Below are positions 1 to 28,000 of a stretch of 64,000 bases of DNA, one piece after another. This stretch comes from Candidula unifasciata (Eukaryota > Mollusca > Gastropoda > Stylommatophora > Geomitridae), in assembly GCA_905116865.2 (NCBI GenBank), contig CAJHNH020002669.1, positions 812,612 through 876,611 of the forward strand, given 5' to 3'. The notes under the pieces were generated by a model. The model was given only the letters and a program-made list of their open reading frames with translations. It did no database searches and was not told the DNA's origin. Both the position numbers and the translations under genes were made by a program. The first letter of the stretch is position 1; each line of letters begins with the position of its first letter.

Positions 1-418
1 AGAAACATGTGTTTGAAATCACAGCAATTCGATAGGTAAATTCATAGAATTGTGTTCTTTACAAATCAATACTTCTACCAGGCCTTCGGGCTTATTTGGT
101 TAATGTTTATGTCTCATTAATAAAATTATAACGGAAAACAGTTGGTTTTTGTATATACAAACAAAACCGAAGTAGTAGTAATTTAAACAACGATACCCTT
201 GTTCAATAGTACTGGATTATCTGGTGCTTTTGTTTCTATTTCAATATTGGATGTTTTATGAATTTATACTGTATGTTATTTATTATTGCATACAAGATAT
301 ATTAATTGAAGCAGATTGTAGAATATCGATTGTTAAGTTCCAATTATTGTTCGTGTATTTTTTGTATAACTATAATACAAACCAAACCTGATAAAGGACT
401 TGGAACAGATAAACTGGG

Positions 419-425
419 TATAAAA
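419..425 (+). promoter_or_regulatory. Candidate TATA box of NDUFAF7
   Basis: TATAAAA lies 115 bases before the chosen start codon. A start of transcription about 30 bases downstream would give a short 5' UTR and make the ATG at 540 the first good start. Bases 1-418 are AT-rich with no other feature recognised. Confidence 0.4.
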
Positions 426-539
426 TAGTATCAACACCGGATGTTTAGCAGAGTTTGTAACGGGCAGCTTGTTTGTGTTCAGGACTTCATCTTTTTGCGA
501 CTGTTTTCGTTTTTCATTAAAATTAAAATTCTGTCAGTA

Positions 540-18202
<17,663 letters not shown>

Positions 18203-18289
18203 AATGTTATTAAAATCATTGTTTGGTTTGTACTGTATGCTGTGATTTTACATGCTTGTTCAATATTTGGACTCTAACTTGTGTTTTTG

Positions 18290-18500
18290 TCAGCTGATCT
18301 AGTCTGGTGAGATTGATTCAGGGGAAGTGATGAGAGGTTCTGGCAGATGCTCGATGCCCAGAGGAAAGGAAAGATAGACGTTTAATCAAATTGCTACTGA
18401 CACCATTAGTATCGGAACTCTTCGCTGGCTGCTGAAGGTGGGGACGGAGCGCTTATGAGAATGCCCTGAGTGCTGTGATGTCGGTTCTTGAATCAAATCA
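18290..18500 (+). mobile_element. LINE 3' end (RNase H type)
   Basis: The sequence decodes, with breaks, to the motif series of the family tail: GSGRCSMPRGKER, then ACTGACACCATTAGTATCGG (TxTIxIGTL), CTGCTGAAG and CCTGAGTGCTGTGATGTCGG (PECCDV). Confidence 0.65.
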
Positions 18501-18589
18501 TATCCAGCGTTTTGTACTGTGTATTATGTTTTGTACGTTTTTCCAATATTTTATACTGTATATTGTGTTTTTGTGCAATTTAGTGATAA

Positions 18590-18910
18590 AATAACCAGAA
18601 AGGAAATGCCTACAACAAATTATAAACGTAACCGGAAGACACCGGATCAGAAATGGCGATATCAGGAAACAGGTTGGGATGAAACCAGTTGTAAACTACC
18701 CCAGGAGACAACAGATCAAACGGTTTGGACATGTGTCAGGACTACCATCAGATAATGCACCACATCGAGCCCTGTCACTTAGCCACAAAGGAAGCAGAGC
18801 TAGAGGTCAAGCAGACAGGCACTGAATAGATGGAATTTCCAAGGCTGCAAATACCAACGTATACACGGCACATTTCAAGACTTGCAGCCGGGGCCTCTTC
18901 ATAACCTTAT
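18590..18910 (+). mobile_element. LINE reverse-transcriptase C-terminal fragment
   Basis: In shifting plus frames it shows QIKRFGHVSGLPSDNAPHRA and RARGQADRHWIDGISKAANT, the usual LINE RT tail. It lies just downstream of NDUFAF7. Confidence 0.65.
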
Positions 18911-19384
18911 GCAGAAGTTTATAGTGGCTATTGTATGAATTTATTAGGCAATTTTACATTCAGTAGTTTGCCATTTCTTTCTGAACAGTATGACACTCAT
19001 TATCAAAGTCAACACAAAGCAGACTTCTACCAAACTGTCTGTATTCCCACTTAAAATCCCTGGTATTTTGTGATTGTCAAACTTCATTCACAATCCCTAA
19101 TCCACTGATAAGGTAATAGAGAGTGCACACAAAGATTTTCCTTAGATTGAAAGAAGCTGCATTTCTTGTATCAACCAAAAATAACAGTGCTATCACAGCA
19201 GGCGTTTCACTCGTTCACTCGTCCAACAAGTTGAAAACATTTAGAGAAAGATATGAAAAGCAAAAATTGAATTTCAGCAGATGAAAAATTCATAATAGGT
19301 ACTTTCATTAACCGCCACAATAGGAGTGCTGAAATTCTGTACTGAACCTATTCTGCATGAGAGCAGAGTGAATTAACAAATCAG

Positions 19385-20056
19385 GGAGTTTGGAGGCAGC
19401 AGAGGTGTGGTTTCTGAGATGTTTAGAGGCAGCAGAGGTGTGGTTTCTGAGATGTTTAGAGGCAGCAGAGGTGTGGTTTCTTGGATGTTTAGAGGCAGCA
19501 GAGGTGTGGTTTCTGAGATGTTTAGAGGCAGCAGAGGTGAGGTTTCTTGGATGTTTAGAGGCAGCAGAGGTGTGGTTTCTTGGATGTTTAGAGGCAGCAG
19601 AGGTGAGGTTTCTTGGATGTTTAGAGGCAGCAGAGGTTTGGTTTCTTGGATGTTTAGAGGCAGCAGAGGTGTGGTTTCTGAGATGAATGTTTAGAGGCAG
19701 CAGAGGTGTGGTTTCTGAGATGGATGTTTAGAGGCAGCAGAGGTGTGGTTTCTTGGATGTTTAGAGGCAGCAGAGGTGTGGTTTCTGAGATGGATGTTTA
19801 GAGGCAGCAGAGGTGTGGTTTCTGAGATAAATGTTTGGAGGCTGCAGAAATGTGGTTTCTGAGATTATTGTTTTGGAGGCAGCAGAGGTGTGGTTTCTGA
19901 GATGAATGTTTAGAGGCAGCAGAGGTGTGGTTTCTGAGATAGATGTTTAGAGGCAGCAGAGGTGTGGTTTCTGAGATGAATGTTTGGAGGCAGCAGAGGT
20001 GGGGTTTCTGAGACGAATGGAGGCAGCAGAGATGTGGTTTCTGAGATAGATGTTTG
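19385..20056 (+). repeat. 33-37-bp minisatellite, about 19 units
   Basis: The core is GAGGCAGCAGAGGTGTGGTT then TCTGAGATGTTTA. The first nine units are 33 bp; later units carry an extra GAAT or GGAT (37 bp), so the array has two phases of growth. Intergenic. Confidence 0.93.
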
Positions 20057-20114
20057 GAATACCCTGGAGAGCTAGTTTAACCAATGATTTTCTTGAAAAT
20101 TCGAATCCTCTTTT

Positions 20115-20330
20115 ACCCTTAAATAAGGATGTGTGGTTTACAGCTAGGCTGCGGTATCTGCACATTGTAACTCAAGAAATCCAGTTTTAACAAATCCTTA
20201 ATTTGTTGACTTTTTACGACATGCTTGTAAAGGAACAAATGGAAATGATCTGTTCTGTTCCACCCCCCCCCCCCCCCCTTTTCAACCCCTCTCCTTCCCG
20301 GAACCCTTACGGGGCGAAAACTAATAAAAA
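20115..20330 (-). repeat. Modular short repeat, tail type 2, with poly-C
   Basis: On the + strand: GTGGTTTACAGCTAGGCTGC (tail 2), TTTTTACGACATGCTTGTAA, a run of C near 20263-20278, and the head CGGAACCCTTACGGGG. Confidence 0.65.
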
Positions 20331-20404
20331 TAGAATATTAAATGTAAGTGTAAGAAAGAGACTACTTTTTGGTCAAGTGAATAAAGAGCTTTAGAAGAAC
20401 CAAG

Positions 20405-21917
20405 TGACTACAGGTAAGATAAGTGGCAGACTCTGACTACAGGTAAGATAAGTGGCAGACTCTGACTACAGGTAAGATAAGTGGCAGATTCTGACTACAG
20501 GTAAGATAAGTGGCAGATTCTGACTACAGGTAAGATAAGTGGCAGATTCTGACTACAGGTAAGATAAGTGGCAGATTCTGACTACAGGTAAGATAAGTGG
20601 CAGATTCTGACTACAGGTAAGATAAGTGGCAGATTCTGACTACAGGTAAGATAAGTGGCAGATTCTGACTACAGGTAAGATAAGTGGCAGACCCTGACTA
20701 CAGGTAAGATAAGTGGCAGACCCTGACTACAGGTAAGGTAAGTGGCAGATTCTGACTACAGGTAAGATAAGTGGCAGACCCTGACTACAGGTAAGATAAG
20801 TGGCGGACCCTGACTACAGGTAAGATAAGTGGCAGATTCTGACTACAGGTAAGATAAGTGGCAGACCCTGACTACAGGTAAGATAAGTGGCAGACTCTGA
20901 CTACAGGTAAGATAAGTGGCAGACTCTTGACTACAGGTAAGATAAGTGGCAGACTCTGACTACAGGTAAGATAAGTGGCAGACTCTGACTACAGGTAAGA
21001 TAAGTGGCAGACTCTGACTACAGGTAAGATAAGTGGCAGATTCTGACTACAGGTAAGATAAGTGGCGGACTCTGACTACAGGTAAGATAAGTGGCAGACC
21101 CTGACTACAGGTAAGATAAGTGGCAGACCCTGACTACAGGTAAGATAAGTGGCGGACTCTGACTACAGGTAAGATAAGTGGCAGACTCTGACTACAGGTA
21201 AGATAAGTGGCAGACCCTGACTACAGGTAAGATAAGTGGCAGACCCTGACTACAGGTAAGATAAGTGGCAGACTCTGACTACAGGTAAGATAAGTGGCAG
21301 ACTCTGACTACAGGTAAGATAAGTGGCGGACTCTGACTACAGGTAAGATAAGTGGCAGACCCTGACTACAGGTAAGATAAGTGGCAGACTCTGACTACAG
21401 GTAAGATAAGTGGCAGACTCTGACTACAGGTAAGATAAGTGGCAGACTCTGACTACAGGTAAGATAAGTGGCAGACTCTGACTACAGGTAAGATAAGTGG
21501 CAGACTCTGACTACAGGTAAGATAAGTGGCGGACTCTGACTACAGGTAAGATAAGTGGCGGACCCTGACTACAGGTAAGATAAGTGGCAGATTCTGACTA
21601 CAGGTAAGATAAGTGGCAGACCCTGACTACAGGTAAGATAAGTGGCGGACTCTGACTACAGGTAAGATAAGTGGCAGACTCTGACTACAGGTAAGATAAG
21701 TGGCAGACTCTGACTACAGGTAAGATAAGTGGCAGACCCTGACTACAGGTAAGATAAGTGGCAGACTCTGACTACAGGTAAGAACAAGTGGCAGACTCTG
21801 ACTACAGGTAAGATAAGTGGCAGACTCTGACTACAGGTAAGATAAGTGGCAGACTCTGACTACAGGTAAGATAAGTGGCAGACTCTGACTACAGGTAAGA
21901 TAAGTGGCAGACCCTGA
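20405..21917 (+). repeat. 29-bp minisatellite, about 52 units, each with a consensus-like 5' splice site
   Basis: The unit is TGACTACAGGTAAGATAAGT then GGCAGACTC, with C/T and A/G variants near its end. Every unit carries CAGGTAAGA, which pairs with eight consecutive bases of the U1 snRNA 5' end. Two units vary in length (near 20928 and 21784). Intergenic, on the sense strand of both genes. Confidence 0.97.
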
Positions 21918-22084
21918 AAAACGATGCTGGATGGTATAAGAGGTGAAATGAATTAATAATTTCAGCAGAAATAATCCAGAACACTCCAGACTGATATTTG
22001 GCGGGAGAGATGAACGCCATCGTCATCGGACAAGGGACATGATGGCAGGGGTGTAATCTACCTCTTATCTTTCATTACCCGTAC

Positions 22085-22190
22085 TATAAATCAAAATTTC
22101 CTGTGTAGGTTCCGTGGTCGTGTTGGGGTAAGGGGGGGAGGGGGACAGGAAAAGACCCACAAACGATCGTTGGCTAGTTGCAGAACTAAA
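22085..22190 (+). repeat. Possible head of the modular short repeat
   Basis: GTGTAGGTTCCGTGGTCG, a G-rich run and AAAAGACCCACAAACG resemble the shared head. The rest is missing. Confidence 0.35.
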
Positions 22191-22860
22191 CAAACTCATC
22201 GGAAAGGCTTCTGCAAAGGTTTCCAAACTCACAACAAGAGTGTTATCAAACAAGAAGCTGACGGATTTGACCAAAATTAATGTTTAGGAAGCTTGCGTCC
22301 TGAGCACGTTACTTTATAACAGTGAAACCTGAACTATATGCTCCTCAGGAGAGAAAAAAAAAAAGACTGAATACTTTCCAAATGCGTTGGAGACACATTC
22401 TTGGTTTATCATGGCGAAACTTTGCACCCAACGAAAATGTACTCCAAAGAGCGGGAATGTCAACAGGGTACTTTTCACTGAAGCAAAGACGCCTACTTTG
22501 GTTATGACATGTATCTCACATGGAGGATGGTTGTATTCCAAATGATCTTGTGCATGGTGATCTGGTAACAGGATAGGAATAACACCTGCAGGAAGGCCAA
22601 TGATGCACTACAAGGACGCGTGCAAACGCGATCTGAAAGATATCAACATTGACACAGACACTTGGGAGAGATCAGCTGCAGACTGACTCCTTTGGAGGCA
22701 GACAATGAAAGACCGACTGTCACAGTTTGAAAGAAGCCAAACGCAGCAAACTATAGAGTGGAGACAACCGAGAGAAGACCAGCCTCAGGATGATACAGCA
22801 TTAACGTTTGTATGTAGACTATGTGGCAGAGTCTGTGGCTTAGGCTATCACGCTTCGTAA
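22190..22860 (+). mobile_element. LINE reverse-transcriptase C-terminal region
   Basis: The plus frame contains KKRLNTFQMRWRHILGLSWR and QRRLLWLGHVSHMEDGCIPN (crossing a stop), then KDACKRDLKDINIDTDTW, matching the end of RTE/Jockey-like RT proteins. It is disrupted by stops and frameshifts. Confidence 0.75.
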
Positions 22861-22879
22861 TGCCGGGTTTAATATTTAC

Positions 22880-23250
22880 AAATCACTGGTATTGTCTATT
22901 CTCTTATACTGACGTGAGAGTTGAAAATGGAAAGGAGGATTCAGGCTTTCGAATGTAAATGCTACAGACGCATTTTACTCATTAGTTATTTAGAACACGA
23001 AACCAATAAATATGTCAGAGACAAAATATACAGATTTGCGGGACATCAGGAGCCTCTCTTGGCAGTGGTGAAACGTCGCAAGCTAGATTGGTTTGGGGAC
23101 GTTGTGAGACACGATTCGTTTTGCAAAAACAGTAAAGGAATACTGGAAAAAAAAAGGGGGGGGGGGGGAATTGTCGAAGAAGAGAAGGGCAACGAAGAAC
23201 GTGGAATGACAACATCAACAAATGGACAGGACTTAGTTATAATACACTTA
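22880..23250 (+). mobile_element. LINE reverse-transcriptase C-terminal region, second element
   Basis: The open frame RIQAFECKCYRRILLISYLE and VKRRKLDWFGDVVRHDSFCK matches the LINE RT tail. A poly-G run at 23157-23168 interrupts the Arg/Gly-rich segment and probably shifts the frame. Confidence 0.8.
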
Positions 23251-23344
23251 TTCATCAAGCTGAAGACAGAGAAAGTTGTCGGGTTTTATGTGCTAGTGCT
23301 TCCATCAATACATCTATATGACCCTAACGGGTCAAGGCTTATGT

Positions 23345-23600
23345 TATGTATGTTATGTTAATGCTTATGTTCTATAAATCATATATTAGAGGAAGGATGG
23401 ACTATGGTAGCATTCTGAATGATTCGGCAGAAAGAAAAGTTATACATATAAATTGGACAAAATTCAGCACTATGCATCATAGCAGGTACATCCATAACCA
23501 CATCAAAGGGGGCTGTAGAAGTGCCAGTGGGAATTATGCCTCTGTACTTTACAAGAAAGAAATTCAGTCTAAATTTCTCCATCAGAGCTATCAATGACCA
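23345..23600 (+). mobile_element. LINE reverse-transcriptase fragment (thumb region)
   Basis: The open frame contains SYIRGRMDYGSILNDSAE and KKEIQSKFLHQSYQ, resembling the YIRxxxDYGCxxYxSA and LRRxxLxLxY blocks of Jockey-like RTs. Confidence 0.6.
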
Positions 23601-23769
23601 ACCCTAACAGATCATTCCTTAAACACAGACACCGTTATCCAAATGGAGGCAAAATAAATATATATTTCGAGAACTAATAATTGCGTAACAGATCTGAGTA
23701 ATTCTGCACCCTTGAACACGTTAAGCACCTTTCCGTCTTTCCAGACGATAGTGTTATAGTGTGCTATGA

Positions 23770-24145
23770 GGAGGCATGAGACTCACAGCCCATGGCTATG
23801 GCGAGTGTGACTAGCAAGACCCTCCCTTGTTAAGAAAAGTCTTCCACAATTATAGCACGGGATTTCATGACCACTGCTGTCAACATTTGTGTTTGGTCTG
23901 TTTCTTCTCAGACGCCCAGCTCTCATCCATTCTGCAATCATTTCTTCCTTTATTCTCATTCCCTTCCTGGTGTGCTCCCTCCACGCATCACGGCCAATGG
24001 CATTGTGTTCCCACGAGTCCACCTTAGTACCTGTACCATTCATGTCCTACTTGCACATATCTTTATATCGTAGTAGAAGTCGGCCTCGACATCTTCTACC
24101 AGTCTTTAAATCATCATAGAGGATGTCCTTAGGAACGCTGTCATC
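23770..24145 (-). mobile_element. LINE 3' terminal fragment with C2H2-like finger
   Basis: The minus frame reads LYDDLKTGRRCRGRLLLRYK, then IGRDAWREHTRKGMRIKEEM and ends CYNCGRLFLTREGLASHTRH. The terminal Cys2His2-like finger is found at the end of some LINE RT proteins. Confidence 0.7.
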
Positions 24146-24164
24146 CTCCATGCTGCAGATGTGA

Positions 24165-24245
24165 CTCTCAGGCAGATGCACTCTAACTTCGAAGGAATCT
24201 CCTAATTAGTCGACACTTACGACCTGCTTTTTGGGTTATTTTGTT
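24165..24245 (-). repeat. Modular short repeat, middle fragment
   Basis: It shares CTCAGGCAGATGCACTCTAA, CTTCGAAGGAATCTCC and TAATTAGTCGAC with other copies. It sits between two LINE tails. Confidence 0.6.
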
Positions 24246-24289
24246 GTTGAAAGTTTCGCATACACTATCAATATCATTTCTCGTTATGC

Positions 24290-24880
24290 CTAGTGGCACA
24301 TGAGGCTTCAGAGAGGACTTTCCATGCTTTCCTGTCCTGTGCAATCTTCAGTGCAGTTTTCCATGTCAAAGATGCCGCACTCAGGTCACTTTCCATCGTT
24401 CGTCTCCATGTTGTTTTTGGGCGCCCCCATTTTCTCTTTCCCTCTGGTGTTCATGTGAGAGCTGTATTGGCAGGTATATCAGAAGTCATTCTCATAACGT
24501 GGCCAAGCCATTTCCATCTTCTCTTGGTAATCATATTGTCTAAAGTTTCTTGGTTTGTGACTTGAAGTAGTTTAGTGTTTGAGATTGTATCTGGCCAGAA
24601 AATTTTGATAATTTTACGTAGACATGTGTGGTGGAAGGTGGACAGCTTGTGTGCATCCTTTTTGGTCATTATCCAGCATTCCGCTCCATAAAGAAGAACT
24701 GGCAAAATGATGCTCTTGTAGAGTCGGAGTTTCGTTCCTCTGCAGCAATTGTTGGATTTCCAGATTTGCCTCATCATTCCAAAAGCAGCTCTAGCTTTGT
24801 TCAGACGTGACTGTGTGTCTTCCTCTGTCCCTCCCAGTAGGGACACCACACTGCCAAGATATGTCGCATACACTATGCCT
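24290..24880 (-). mobile_element. LINE reverse-transcriptase C-terminal region, 140-codon open frame
   Basis: The minus frame reads YLGSVVSLLGGTEEDTQSRL, LPVLLYGAECWIMTKKDAHK and RRWKWLGHVMRM, then GRPKTTWRRTMESDL past a frameshift. It is a clear RT tail upstream of TDP1 exon 1. Confidence 0.85.
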
Positions 24881-25027
24881 CAATGTATTCAAAGTTAATA
24901 AACAGTGACGACTGCAATTAAACTAATATTAAAGTGAAGACATAATTTATATTATAAAACATGTTTTAAAAACCCGAAGATACGAAACTTTCCCAGGTCC
25001 TAGCTACACTCAACATGTCAACATAAA

Positions 25028-25066
25028 ATGTCGGACGAGGATTATGCGCGAAAATTGCAAGAGCAG
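25028..25066 (+). CDS. TDP1: TDP1 exon 1
   Basis: Thirteen codons, [13 protein letters not shown], start at the ATG at 25028 and end at a GTGACA donor in phase 0, which fits exon 2. Joined to exon 2 it forms [20 protein letters not shown], an acidic amphipathic helix like ubiquitin-interacting (MIU/UIM-type) motifs. The link to exon 2 is inferred from phase and sequence style only. Confidence 0.72.
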
Positions 25067-28000
25067 GTGACAGCTTCAGACCTTTTATTACTGAGCCTTT
25101 ATTGAAGGGGTAATTAAAGTCATTATCTGTGAATGTAGGACGGGGAGTTTATGTAGACGAAACGCACAGGCTATTCTTTCACGTTCATAATAAATGTGAT
25201 TGCAGGTGAAAAAACCGAAACGCTAGCTCCCATTTGCAAATGATTTGCTTACTGATGAGTAAGTTACTCTTGCAGGTACTGACTGCTGAGGTAGTGAGCA
25301 ATAATAGGAAACTTAGTAGTAACTTGGTTTGAGTCGTAAAGTAGAAGCAGATAACAGTTAATACAAATGCACATTCTGAATTTACTCGTGAGTTCCTATC
25401 CCCCCCCCCCCCAACCCCAAATGCCGGTGTGTTGGGAAATGAGCAGGCAGATAGACTAGCTACTTCAGTAAAATTTTCAAAATGCCCTCTACACCCAATA
25501 AAACCAGCACAGTTAGATAGCTGTAAACAATTTCTTTCCAATAGTACCTCATTTAGGCTTGTATGTCATTTCTGAGCTGAGATATGTAGGTTTTTGTGGA
25601 GATGAGATGTAAGAAACAGCCGCTAAACTAAAACTTGTGACCCAGAAACAAGAAGTTTTTTTCTGCGCAACCTACTGCGCAGTTCTGTATCAGCTTTGTT
25701 GACATTGGACTGTCATTGGACAAGATGGCAGGCAATGAGACACAGCCACTGGCTGAGCCAGCGATTGCCTGAAAAATGTCACTGTACATCTACCTAGCCA
25801 CCGTTCAGAAAGAAATTTTATACACAAATGTAAAATTGGATGGAGAATTCAATTATAACTAGCATTACCAGGACGAGTAACAGTTAAAGCCTAAAGCCAA
25901 CCTCGAATTTACCGCTATTTTCAATCAAACTGATGACTGACAGAAAAACAGATGACGTCCGGCTGTCGTAGACATGCGCTGTTAATCGGGTTCCCTCCCG
26001 CTGTTTTCAGCTATTTATAGCTGGTCCAAATTCCCACCAATGGCAAAATTTCATGAGAGATTTGGACCCATCCGGAAACCAGCCGAGATTTCCAGAAACA
26101 AGTTGCGAACGGTTTCCGGGCTAGATAGACTGGCCGGTTCAGCACCACTTGGCGGTGAACTGATGATGTATGACAAGCTGGATGGGCTGTCCTCCGAATA
26201 ATAGTCCCAAATTTTCGAGGCCGCAAATATATCCTAACAGGGCCTCAGTCATGTGTCAATTGCCCACTTCCAGGGACTATACCGCCACCGCCGAGGCAGC
26301 ATGGATTGGGGCTAAACTAGATGGCTGAGACTCACTAGCAAATAAAATAAAGGAAGCTGCAGGAGATGCGGTAGCTGCTGCCTGTGAGTCCTAGCCGTCT
26401 AGTTTAGCTAAATTATCGCCAATAGGTTTGTCACTTAGATATCAATCATAATATCAAGACTGTTGTCACCATCTTCCAGAGATTCATCAACGACAGAGCA
26501 GTAGGAACAGTTCTAGACCTTTTCCCTCATCATTTAGTATAGAAAAATCATATCATAATTGGGCACTCTTCCGAATAACGGTCCCTTATTATTGACTGTT
26601 CAAAACATCCCTTTTAGAGCCTCAAGGGGTTATAAAGAGGTCAAGGGGTTATAAAGAGGTTATACAAAATATGGAACAATACGTACTAATAATGCCGTGA
26701 AATAATTGAGGCCATCATCATCAGTTTCCACATCTGCGCGTTAAGCGCCGTGGGGAGAAATAGTTTTCGATCCACTGAAGTGACGTGGGGAGGAATAGTT
26801 TTCGACTGGCGACTAGTCTGATAGGGATAAATTCTAAAGCCAGTTAACTGGCGACTAGTCTGATAGGGATAAATTCTAAAGCCAGTTAACTGGCGACTAG
26901 TCTGATAGGGATAAATTCTAAAGCCAGTTAACTGGCGACTAGTCTGATAGGGATAAATTCTAAAGCCAGTTAACTGGCGACTAGTCTGATAGGGATAAAT
27001 TCTAAAGCCAGTTAACTGGCGACTAGTCTGATAGGGATAAATTCTAAAGCCAGTTGACTGGCGACTAGTCTGATAGGGATAAATTCTAAAGCCAGTTAAC
27101 TGGCGACTAGTCTGAAAGGGATAAATTCTAAAGCCAGTTAACAGGCGACTAGTCTTCAAAGAGTTAAGGATGGAGGACTCTCATGTGGGGGATGTGGGTT
27201 CGAAACCTCGGTAAGGTTGTGGTTTTTTCGTTGGGAAAAAATAGAACCCTAACCTGCACAGTGCAAGGCAACAGCGCTACGAGCCATGCAGACCTAAATC
27301 CTCAGGTTAAATGACCCTCCCCGCACCCCTCCTCCTCCCTTTCCTCCTCCCTCTCCTACACATCAGAAGTGGTAAATATAGGCAGTTAGGTTAGTTGTGT
27401 ATCCTTTACAGGACGTCGCAGAACCAACCCCAACAGCGTCTGGCTGTTGTGTTTTTTCTAGGCAAATTTACGTCCAGTAGTTTGCCATTGCTTTCTGGAC
27501 GGTCGGATTTCTTGATACCACTGTCGAAACCAGCGCAAGGCGCATGGTCCGCAGCTGGGATCGAACCCGGCATCCTGGCATTACAAAGCGTTTGTATGGA
27601 CTTAGCCACAGAGTCGACACATGTAGGCAGTAGTGGCAGTTATAACTCCACTGGGGGTTTATGTGTATATGTGTAACTCTGTAGTAACTCACCAGACGAG
27701 ATACAGCGAAATATGCCTAGCAATAAATTATGCAATGTATTGTTTGTGTCCGCATTATTTAAAGTTTATGTTTATTCGACGGATCAACATCATGGCACAC
27801 GGGTGTAACCCATAGGTACTCCATTTTACTTCTGACTCAAGCATGAATCTGAAGAATCTCAGCACAGTGCATGAACTCCGTAGCACCGGCAAGGATCCTG
27901 AAATACTTTGGGTAGATTTTAAACTCTAAATTTTGCCCAGGCAGCGCCGTTAGGCTACTCTTGTAAATTTCCAACTGCTAAGGGATTTTTTACGTGCGCA

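Noticed and set aside
441..539. In-frame upstream ATG as the NDUFAF7 start
   Set aside because: It would prefix a hydrophobic Phe/Ile/Lys-rich stretch unlike a mitochondrial presequence and lies close to the likely cap site. It is not excluded, but the ATG at 540 fits better.
23783..24043. C2H2 zinc-finger gene
   Set aside because: The finger is the C-terminus of a LINE protein fragment, continuous with RT-tail sequence on the same strand.
26080..26210. Possible RNase H LINE stub ([19 protein letters not shown])
   Set aside because: It resembles the GNExADRLA segment, but flanking blocks and the 3' terminus are not recognisable.
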